Assembly: GCA_021325695.1 (NCBI GenBank)
Contig: JAJTCR010000052.1
Coordinates: 1-7,391, forward strand
From: Steroidobacteraceae bacterium
GTDB taxonomy: Bacteria; Pseudomonadota; Gammaproteobacteria; Steroidobacterales; Steroidobacteraceae
Direction of reading: 5' to 3'
Length of the DNA stretch: 7,391 nt
The position numbers and the translations under genes were made by a program. The stretch's first letter is position 1. The number at the start of each line of letters is the position of its first letter. Below are positions 1 through 5,582 of the stretch, one piece after another. The notes under the pieces were generated by a model, which was given only the letters and a program-made list of their open reading frames with translations, searched no databases and was not told where the DNA came from.

Positions 1-699
1 AAGATCTTCGGACCCGGCAATTCGTGGGTCACCGCGGCGAAGCAACTCGTGGCGCAGGACGCGGACGGCGCGGCGTTCGACCTGCCGGCGGGCCCCTCCG
101 AGGTGCTCGTGGTCGCCGACGACACCGCGCGACCGGCGTTCGTGGCGGCCGACCTGCTGGCGCAGGCCGAGCACAGCACGGATGCGCAGGTCGTGCTCGT
201 GACGACATCGCGCACGCTGGCCGAACGCGCTGTCGCGGAAGTGGAGCGTCAACTGGCCCTGCTGCCGCGGCGAGAGATTGCGGCCCGGTCCATTGCCGAA
301 AGCCGGGTGCTCGTCGTCCGCGACCTCGCGACTGCGATCGCGGTCAGCAACCGCTATGCGCCCGAGCACCTGATCCTGCAGGTCGCTGAGCCACGCGCGC
401 TGCTCGCCCACGTGCGGAACGCGGGGTCCGTGTTCCTGGGCGCGTGGACGCCCGAAACGATGGGCGACTACTGCAGCGGAACCAATCACGTGCTGCCGAC
501 GTACGGGCATGCGCGTGCCTACAGTGGGCTCGGCGTGCCGGACTTCGTCAAGCGCATCACGGTGCAGGAACTGAGCGCGGAGGGCCTGACCGCCCTCGGA
601 CCCACGGCGCGCACGCTCGCACGCCTGGAATCGCTCGACGCGCACGCGAACGCAGTGACCGTCCGCCTGGACGCCCTCGCCGCGGGAGCGTGCGCATGA
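1..699 (+). CDS. hisD: Histidinol dehydrogenase, C-terminal part (5' end outside window)
   Basis: HisD carries out the last two steps of histidine synthesis, oxidising L-histidinol through histidinal to L-histidine with two NAD+ and a bound zinc, in the cytoplasm. The frame is open from base 1, so the gene starts upstream; 232 residues are present out of about 430 usual for the family. The fragment begins with the family signature KIFGPGNSWVTAAK. Visible active-site residues are the zinc-site Gln and His in QAEHS (codons at 163 and 172), the Glu-His catalytic pair in YAPEHL (364-369), the zinc Asp in MGDYCSGTNHVLPT (466-468) and the C-terminal zinc His in LDAHANAV (643-645). All are intact. 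The stop codon overlaps the hisC start as ATGA (696-699), which implies translational coupling. Family assignment is from motif recognition and is very secure; only the missing N-terminal half is unknown. Confidence 0.97.
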   Translation, partial: KIFGPGNSWVTAAKQLVAQDADGAAFDLPAGPSEVLVVADDTARPAFVAADLLAQAEHSTDAQVVLVTTSRTLAERAVAEVERQLALLPRREIAARSIAESRVLVVRDLATAIAVSNRYAPEHLILQVAEPRALLAHVRNAGSVFLGAWTPETMGDYCSGTNHVLPTYGHARAYSGLGVPDFVKRITVQELSAEGLTALGPTARTLARLESLDAHANAVTVRLDALAAGACA

Positions 700-1748
700 C
701 TGGCTCCGTGCTCGACCTCGCCCGGCCCGACATCCTGGAACTGCAGCCGTACCAGCACGCGGCCTGGGATCCCGCGCTCGAGCGGATGCACGCGAACGAA
801 ATGCCCTGGCGTGCCCAGGGCGACAACACACGCGCCGGCTTGAACCGGTATCCCGAACCGCAACCGAAGGCGCTCGTCGAGCGCATGGCCCAGCTCTATG
901 GGGCGCCCGTGCAACAGGTGCTCGTCGGGCGCGGCAGCGACGAAGCGATCGACCTCCTCGTGCGGGCGTTCTGCCGCGCCGGCCAGGACAGTGTCGTGAT
1001 CACGCCGCCGACCTTCGGCTTCTACAAGGTCGCCGCACGCATCCAGGGTGCGGACGTGATCGAAGTGCCGCTGCTGCGTGACGGTTTCCGGCTCGACACC
1101 AGTGCGGTGATTGACGCAGGTCGACGCGCCAAGCTGGTCTTCCTGTGCTCGCCCAACAACCCGACCGGCAACCTGCTCGGCGAAGAGGCGATGCTGCAGG
1201 TGTGTTGCGCGCTCGCCCGCCAGGCGCTGGTCGTGCTCGACGAGGCCTATCTCGAGTTCGCCGGGCGGCCCAGCCTCGCTGGACGCCTCGCCGAGTTCCC
1301 CAACCTCGTCATCCTGCGGACACTGTCCAAGGCCTACGCGCTCGCCGGCGCGCGCCTCGGCACACTGATCGCCAGCGAGGAGATCGTGGGCCTGTTGAAA
1401 CGCATCATTCCGCCGTATGCAATCCCCGCCTCGACGGTCGACGAAGTGCTCAACCTGACCGAGGCGCCGCAACGGGCTTCCGCCGCCGCCCGGATCGGTA
1501 CGCTGCTCGCGGAGCGTGAAGTCGTGCGGCAGCACCTCGAGCGTTCGCGGAACGTCGTCAGCGTCCACCCGTCCGACGCGAACTTCCTGCTGGTCGAATG
1601 TCGGGATGCGTACGCCTTTCTCGCGGCGGGCAAGTCGGCAGGATTGCTGGTGCGGGACTTCTCCTCCGCGCCCCGGCTCACGCGCTGCCTGCGCATCTCG
1701 ATCGGCACGCCCGACCAGAACCGGCGGCTGCTCGCCGCCGTGGAGTGA
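696..1748 (+). CDS. hisC: Histidinol-phosphate aminotransferase
   Basis: HisC is a cytosolic PLP enzyme that transfers an amino group from glutamate to imidazole-acetol phosphate, giving L-histidinol phosphate. The product is 350 residues, close to the E. coli protein (356). The ATG at 696 is chosen because it overlaps the hisD stop (ATGA), has GGGAG at 684-688 seven bases upstream, and gives an N-terminus (L-A-R-P-D-I-L-E-L-Q-P-Y) typical of HisC; the reading frame stays open further upstream but only as antisense-free shadow of hisD. Fold type I aminotransferase residues are all visible: Asn155 in SPNNPTG, Asp182 and Tyr185 in LDEAYLEF, the Schiff-base Lys212 in TLSKAYALAGARLG, and the substrate-phosphate/carboxylate Arg333 in LRISIGTP. 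Each is offset by two from the E. coli numbering, so there is no internal gap. Only three bases separate it from hisB. Confidence 0.98.
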   Translation: MTGSVLDLARPDILELQPYQHAAWDPALERMHANEMPWRAQGDNTRAGLNRYPEPQPKALVERMAQLYGAPVQQVLVGRGSDEAIDLLVRAFCRAGQDSVVITPPTFGFYKVAARIQGADVIEVPLLRDGFRLDTSAVIDAGRRAKLVFLCSPNNPTGNLLGEEAMLQVCCALARQALVVLDEAYLEFAGRPSLAGRLAEFPNLVILRTLSKAYALAGARLGTLIASEEIVGLLKRIIPPYAIPASTVDEVLNLTEAPQRASAAARIGTLLAEREVVRQHLERSRNVVSVHPSDANFLLVECRDAYAFLAAGKSAGLLVRDFSSAPRLTRCLRISIGTPDQNRRLLAAVE

Positions 1749-1751
1749 GCA

Positions 1752-2831
1752 ATGAGCGCAGCGCTTCGCGTCCTCTTCATCGACCGCGACGGCACGCTCG
1801 TCGAGGAACCGCCGGACGAGCAGATCGACAGCCTGCAGAAGGTCCGCCTGCTGCCGGGCGTGATTCCGGCACTGCTCGAACTGCAGCGCGCCGGCTACCG
1901 CCTCGTGCTCGTGAGCAACCAGGACGGGCTCGGGACCGCCACCTTTCCCGAGCGCGCGTTTCGCGAGACGCAGGACTTCATCCGTCGCCTGTTCGCGTCG
2001 CAGGGTATCGAATTCGACGCCGAGTTCTTCTGCCCGCACCGCCAGGAGGACGCGTGCGAGTGCCGCAAGCCCAGGACCGGCCTGCTGACCGGTTACCTGA
2101 GCGAGCATGCCCTCGACCCGGCGCACAGCTACGTCATCGGTGATCGCGACACGGACCTGCAGCTCGCCGAAAACCTCGGTCTGCAGGGGTTGCGCGTGCG
2201 GGCCGACGGGGCCGACGGTGCGACCTGGGATGCCATCGTCGCGCGCCTGCGTCGTGCCGAGCGCGTCGCCACCGTCGTGCGCAAGACGAAAGAGACCGAC
2301 ATCCGGGCGCGCGTGAACCTCGACCGCACCGGACCGATCGCGATCGCCACTGGTATCGGCTTCTACGATCACATGCTCGAACAGGTCGCGCGACACGGCG
2401 GTTTCGCCCTGGAGCTGACCTGTGTCGGCGACCTCGACATCGACGAGCATCACACGGTCGAAGATTGCGCGCTCGCGCTCGGCCAGGCGCTGCGTGAGGC
2501 CCTCGGCGCAAAGGTCGGAATCGCGCGTTTCGGCTTCGTGGTGCCGATGGACGAAACGCTCGCGCAGGTGGCAATCGACCTGTCGGGTCGCGCGTTTTCC
2601 GTGTTCGAAGGCCGGTTCGGCCGCGAGTCGGTCGGCGGGCTGCCCACGGAACTGGTACCGCATTTCTTTCGCTCGCTCGCCGAGGCGCTCGGGGCGGCGG
2701 TGCACGTGCAGGTGCGGGGCGAGAACTCGCACCACATGGTCGAGGCTTGCTTCAAGGCGACCGGTCGCGCACTGCGCCAGGCAGTCCGCCTCGAAGGCAC
2801 CGAACTGCCGAGCAGCAAGGGCGTGCTGTGA
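1752..2831 (+). CDS. hisB: Bifunctional histidinol-phosphatase / imidazoleglycerol-phosphate dehydratase
   Basis: One 359-residue polypeptide carries two pathway activities, as in E. coli HisB (355 residues). Residues about 1-165 are a HAD-family histidinol-phosphate phosphatase: FIDRDGTL supplies the nucleophile Asp11 and acid/base Asp13, VSNQDGLG gives motif II, CRKP and the GDRDTD stretch give later HAD motifs, and Cys94, His96, Cys102 and Cys104 form the zinc loop (CPH-x5-CEC). Residues about 166-359 are the manganese IGP dehydratase: FYDHMLEQVARHGGF, DEHHTVED (His233, His234, Glu237) and NSHHMVEA (His327, His328, Glu331), with the family C-terminus LPSSKGVL. The ATG at 1752 follows GGAG at 1742-1745 with six bases between and lies three bases after the hisC stop. 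The fusion is largely a gammaproteobacterial trait, which supports the taxonomic guess. The stop (TGA, 2829-2831) shares its A with a tiny ORF described separately. Confidence 0.98.
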   Translation: MSAALRVLFIDRDGTLVEEPPDEQIDSLQKVRLLPGVIPALLELQRAGYRLVLVSNQDGLGTATFPERAFRETQDFIRRLFASQGIEFDAEFFCPHRQEDACECRKPRTGLLTGYLSEHALDPAHSYVIGDRDTDLQLAENLGLQGLRVRADGADGATWDAIVARLRRAERVATVVRKTKETDIRARVNLDRTGPIAIATGIGFYDHMLEQVARHGGFALELTCVGDLDIDEHHTVEDCALALGQALREALGAKVGIARFGFVVPMDETLAQVAIDLSGRAFSVFEGRFGRESVGGLPTELVPHFFRSLAEALGAAVHVQVRGENSHHMVEACFKATGRALRQAVRLEGTELPSSKGVL

Positions 2832-2851
2832 TGCGCTGGCCCTTCCGATGA
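2831..2851 (+). other. Six-codon mini-ORF bridging hisB and hisH (possible coupling relay)
   Basis: ATG at 2831-2833 overlaps the hisB stop by one base (TGATG), reads Met-Arg-Trp-Pro-Phe-Arg and stops at TGA 2849-2851, which overlaps the hisH ATG at 2848-2850 (ATGA). An SD-like AAGGG at 2817-2821 lies nine bases before this ATG, whereas no SD-like sequence lies directly before the hisH ATG. What is seen is the geometry; that ribosomes actually reinitiate here is inference. It may be chance, since such short ORFs are common. A peptide function is not suggested. Confidence 0.4.
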
Positions 2852-3447
2852 CGACGGACGTGGCGATCATCGCGAACGGCGGCGCGAACATCGCCTCGCT
2901 GCGCATTGCGCTCGACCGGCTCGGCGCAAGCTCCGAGCTCACGAGCGATCCCGCGGCCCTGCGGCGCGCGCCGCGCGTGATCCTGCCGGGCGTGGGCGCG
3001 GCCGCGGACGCGATGGATCGGCTGCGGGCGTTGAACCTCGTCGAACTGATCCGCACCCTGCCGCAGCCCGTCCTCGGCATCTGCCTCGGCATGCAGTTGC
3101 TGTTCGAGTCCAGCGAGGAAGGCGAAACGTCGTGCCTCGGCGTGATTCCCGCGCGTGTCAGGAAGTTTCCGACCCGCGACGGCCTACCCGTGCCGCACAT
3201 GGGGTGGAACCGGCTGACGCCCCGTTGCCAGTCACCGCTGCTGCGCGGACTGGACGACGCGCCCCACATGTACTTCGTGCACAGTTATGCGGCGCCGGTC
3301 GGGCCGTCCACGCTCGCCACGTCGGAGTACGGCGCGGAGTTCTCCGCGGTCGTGCAATGCCGCAATTTTCTCGGCACCCAGTTCCATCCCGAGCGCTCCT
3401 CGCGCGCCGGAAGCCGCGTGCTCGCCAACTTCCTGGAGCTCCAGTGA
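2848..3447 (+). CDS. hisH: Imidazole glycerol phosphate synthase, glutamine amidotransferase subunit
   Basis: HisH hydrolyses glutamine and passes ammonia through a tunnel to HisF, its partner in the IGP synthase heterodimer. The product is 199 residues (E. coli 196). It is a class I glutamine amidotransferase with an intact triad: nucleophile Cys79 in GICLGMQ, and His180 and Glu182 in TQFHPERS. The oxyanion strand LPGVGA and the motif VPHMGWN (interface side) are also present. The ATG at 2848 is the only standard start near the expected N-terminus (DVAIIANGGANIASL); the in-frame upstream CTG at 2836 is unlikely. It has no good SD of its own and sits 16 bases after the hisB stop, so expression probably depends on coupling from hisB. 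In the first strand the usual Asp of the family (D-x-G-x-x-N) reads Ala9. The stop overlaps the hisA GTG start. Confidence 0.97.
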   Translation: MTTDVAIIANGGANIASLRIALDRLGASSELTSDPAALRRAPRVILPGVGAAADAMDRLRALNLVELIRTLPQPVLGICLGMQLLFESSEEGETSCLGVIPARVRKFPTRDGLPVPHMGWNRLTPRCQSPLLRGLDDAPHMYFVHSYAAPVGPSTLATSEYGAEFSAVVQCRNFLGTQFHPERSSRAGSRVLANFLELQ

Positions 3448-4193
3448 GCCTCCGACTGATTCCCGCCATCGATCTGCGTGGTGGCCGGTGCGTGCGGTTG
3501 TACCAGGGCCGGTTCGACGTCGAGACCGTTTACGACGACGATCCGCTGCGCATCCTCGCGCGCTACCGGCAGCTGGGCGCACGCTACGTGCACGTCGTGG
3601 ATCTCGACGGTGCGCGGGACGGTTCGCAGGGCAATCGCGAGACGATCGAGCGGATGACGCAGGAGTATCCCGACCTGCGAATCCAGGTAGGCGGCGGGGT
3701 CCGCAGCCGTGACACGGCCGCCGGCCTGTTCGCGGTCGGCGTGGCGCGCATCGTGGTCGGCAGTGTCGCGGTGTCGCGGTCGGCCGAAGTCCAGGCCTGG
3801 CTCCGTGAATTCGGCGCCGGGCGCCTCGTGCTCGCCTTCGACGTGCGGCTCGACACGCACGGCACGCCGCGGCTCACCACGCACGGCTGGGAGACCCAGA
3901 CCGACACGAGTCTCTGGGACGCAGTCGAAGGCTACCTGGCACATGACGCACGGCACGTGCTCTGCACCGACGTCGCGCGGGACGGCGCCCTGGCGGGGCC
4001 GAACCTGGTGCTGTACGAGGAAGCCGTGCGACGGTATCCCACGATCGAGTGGCAGGCCTCCGGTGGCGTTGCGAGCGGCGCCGACCTGCGAGCGCTCGGC
4101 GCCACCGGCATCGCCGCTGTGATCAGCGGGCGTGCACTGCTCGAGGAGCGCATTCCGGTCGAGGAGCTGCGGCCATTCTTGCCAAGCGCATAA
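3444..4193 (+). CDS. hisA: ProFAR isomerase (1-(5-phosphoribosyl)-5-[(5-phosphoribosylamino)methylideneamino]imidazole-4-carboxamide isomerase)
   Basis: HisA is a cytosolic (beta/alpha)8-barrel that isomerises ProFAR to PRFAR by an Amadori rearrangement. The product is 249 residues (E. coli 245). A GTG start at 3444 is chosen: it overlaps the hisH stop (GTGA, 3444-3447), follows GGAG at 3435-3438 by five bases, and gives the expected N-terminus S-L-R-L-I-P-A-I-D-L-R-G-G. The next in-frame starts would remove catalytic Asp10 in PAIDLRGG. The second catalytic Asp is Asp133 in LAFDVRLD, and Asp176 lies in CTDVARDGALAGPN. Phosphate-binding stretches VGGGVRS and ASGGVASG are visible, one in each half-barrel. 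The gene ends at TAA 4191-4193, past the inferred start of hisF, so the last six codons are shared with hisF in another frame. Confidence 0.97.
   Translation: MSLRLIPAIDLRGGRCVRLYQGRFDVETVYDDDPLRILARYRQLGARYVHVVDLDGARDGSQGNRETIERMTQEYPDLRIQVGGGVRSRDTAAGLFAVGVARIVVGSVAVSRSAEVQAWLREFGAGRLVLAFDVRLDTHGTPRLTTHGWETQTDTSLWDAVEGYLAHDARHVLCTDVARDGALAGPNLVLYEEAVRRYPTIEWQASGGVASGADLRALGATGIAAVISGRALLEERIPVEELRPFLPSA
4162..4166 (+). promoter_or_regulatory. Shine-Dalgarno of hisF supporting an ATT start
   Basis: AGGAG at 4162-4166 lies inside the 3' end of hisA, eight bases before the ATT at 4175. Its strength and spacing are what one expects for a genuine start, and no ATG, GTG or TTG in the hisF frame falls within its range. 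It therefore decides the hisF start call. Confidence 0.7.
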
Positions 4194-4942
4194 TCCCGTG
4201 CCTCGACGTCCGTGATGGCCAGGTGGTCAAGGGCGTCCGGTTCCGCGACCACCAGGTCGTCGGCGACATCCTCGAACTCGCCGCGCGATACTGTGACGAA
4301 GGGGCCGACGAGCTGGTCTTCTACGACATCACGGCAAGCCCGCAGAACCGGACGGTCGATCGCAGCTGGATCGCGCGCGTCGCGCGCGTGCTGGACATTC
4401 CGTTCTGCGTCGCCGGCGGCATCCGCAGCGTGGTCGAGGCCGAAGAGGTGCTGAACGCGGGCGCCGAAAAGGTGTCCGTGAACTCGCCGGCCTTGACCGA
4501 GCCCGCGCTGGTCGACGCGCTCGCGAAACGGTTCGGCTCGCAGTGTGTCGTGGTCGGCATCGACAGCCAGACCGTCGGCGACGAATTCGAGGTGTATCAA
4601 TTCACGGGCGACCCGCAACGCACGCGCGGCACGCGACGCCGCACGCTCGACTGGGTCCGCGAGGTCCAGGACCGTGGCGCCGGCGAGATCGTGCTGAACT
4701 GCATGGCGAGCGATGGCGTGCGCCAGGGCTATGACCTGCGGCAGCTCAGGGCCGTGCGGCCGGTCTGCCACGTGCCGCTGGTCGCTTCGGGGGGCGCCGG
4801 GACGCCGGAGCATTTCGTCGCGGTCTTCGCCGAGGCGAACGTGGACGGAGCCCTCGCCGCCAGCGTGTTCCACACCGGCGCGATCGACATCGGCGAACTC
4901 AAGCGATACCTGTCCGGGAATCACGTGGAGATGCGCGCATGA
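4175..4942 (+). CDS. hisF: Imidazole glycerol phosphate synthase, cyclase subunit (apparent ATT start)
   Basis: HisF is the synthase half of IGP synthase. It takes ammonia from HisH and converts PRFAR into imidazole glycerol phosphate and AICAR, the latter feeding purine synthesis. From 4175 the product is 255 residues (E. coli 258). The barrel is complete: catalytic Asp11 in IIPCLDVRDG, Asp130 in VVGIDSQ, the phosphate loops VAGGIRS and ASGGAGT, and VDGALAASVFH near the end. The family N-terminus is M-L-A-K-R-I-I-P-C-L-D; here the first codon is ATT, followed by exactly L-A-K-R-I-I-P-C-L-D. Counting from ATT places the catalytic residues at the canonical 11 and 130, and AGGAG lies eight bases upstream. 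The only upstream alternative, GTG 4049, adds 42 unrelated residues read from the hisA body; later starts lose Asp11. A sequencing error from ATG is possible. The stop overlaps the hisIE start (ATGA). Confidence 0.96.
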   Translation: MLAKRIIPCLDVRDGQVVKGVRFRDHQVVGDILELAARYCDEGADELVFYDITASPQNRTVDRSWIARVARVLDIPFCVAGGIRSVVEAEEVLNAGAEKVSVNSPALTEPALVDALAKRFGSQCVVVGIDSQTVGDEFEVYQFTGDPQRTRGTRRRTLDWVREVQDRGAGEIVLNCMASDGVRQGYDLRQLRAVRPVCHVPLVASGGAGTPEHFVAVFAEANVDGALAASVFHTGAIDIGELKRYLSGNHVEMRA

Positions 4943-5568
4943 ACGACACAGGCCTCGGCCGGCTCGACTGGGACAAGGGCGGCGGCCTGGTGCCCGCGGT
5001 GGTCCAGGACGCACGGACGGCGCGCGTGCTGATGCTCGGGTACATGAATCCCGAATCGCTGCGTCGGACGCTCGATACGCGACGCGTCGCGTTCTTCAGC
5101 CGCTCGCGCAACGAGCTCTGGACCAAGGGCGAGACGTCCGGCCACTACCTCGACGTGGTCGACGTGAGCGCCGACTGCGATTCGGACACGATCCTCGTGC
5201 TCGCGCATCCGGTCGGGCCGACCTGTCACAAGGGCACCGAGACCTGTTTCGCGGAGGCCCCCGCGCCGGCTGCGTCACGGATCGCGTTCCTGGCATCGCT
5301 CGAGGAGACGATCGCGCGGCGCATCGCCGAGAGCCCCGAAGGCAGTTACACGTCACGGCTGTACGCGAGCGGGATCGGTCGCATCGCCCAGAAGGTCGGC
5401 GAGGAAGGCGTCGAGACCGCGCTGGCGGCGGTCACACGCGACGACGGCGAACTCCTCGGCGAGTGTGCCGACCTGCTCTATCACCTGCTCGTGCTGCTCA
5501 AGGCGCGCAACCTGTCCCTGGAACTCGTCGTGCAGGAACTCGCCTCGCGCCACGCCTCGAAGGCCTGA
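4939..5568 (+). CDS. hisI: Bifunctional phosphoribosyl-AMP cyclohydrolase / phosphoribosyl-ATP pyrophosphohydrolase
   Basis: This fused HisIE enzyme (209 residues; E. coli 203) does steps two and three of the pathway. The C-terminal HisE domain removes pyrophosphate from PR-ATP, then the N-terminal HisI domain opens the adenine ring of PR-AMP to give ProFAR. HisI covers about residues 1-110: SRSRNELWTKGETSGH is the substrate-binding signature, Asp79, Asp81 and Asp83 in ADCDSD bind magnesium, and Cys80, Cys96 (GPTCHKG) and Cys103 (ETCF) are the zinc cysteines. HisE covers about 118-209, an all-alpha MazG-like fold with EGSYTSRLY, GEEGVE (Glu155, Glu156, Glu159) and ADLLYH (Asp178), the metal-binding acidic residues. 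The ATG at 4939 overlaps the hisF stop (ATGA) and has GGAG at 4927-4930 eight bases upstream. It is the last gene of the operon and faces creD head-on. It is also called hisIE. Confidence 0.98.
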   Translation: MNDTGLGRLDWDKGGGLVPAVVQDARTARVLMLGYMNPESLRRTLDTRRVAFFSRSRNELWTKGETSGHYLDVVDVSADCDSDTILVLAHPVGPTCHKGTETCFAEAPAPAASRIAFLASLEETIARRIAESPEGSYTSRLYASGIGRIAQKVGEEGVETALAAVTRDDGELLGECADLLYHLLVLLKARNLSLELVVQELASRHASKA

Positions 5569-5582
5569 GGTCGCACGGCCGA
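5569..5582. other. Convergent his/cre junction without visible terminator
   Basis: Only 14 bases separate the hisIE stop (5566-5568, + strand) from the creD stop (5583-5585, - strand). Nearby there is a weak GGCC/GGCC pairing (5562-5580) and the near-palindrome CGACGATGTCGTCG inside the end of creD, whose loop is too short. No GC stem followed by a T-run is visible on either strand, so an intrinsic terminator is not supported. Confidence 0.6.

Noticed and set aside
519..3269. A 916-codon open frame on the minus strand, antisense to hisC, hisB and hisH.
   Set aside because: The + strand genes are unmistakable and show every catalytic motif. Long antisense frames are expected in GC-rich DNA with strong codon bias. 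The translation has no recognisable domain and is low-complexity, rich in Arg, Glu and Ala.
4049..4174. GTG 4049 as an upstream start giving a HisF with 42 extra N-terminal residues.
   Set aside because: The extra residues are an Arg-rich read of hisA in another frame, unlike any HisF N-terminus I know, and the position is far from the SD at 4162-4166.
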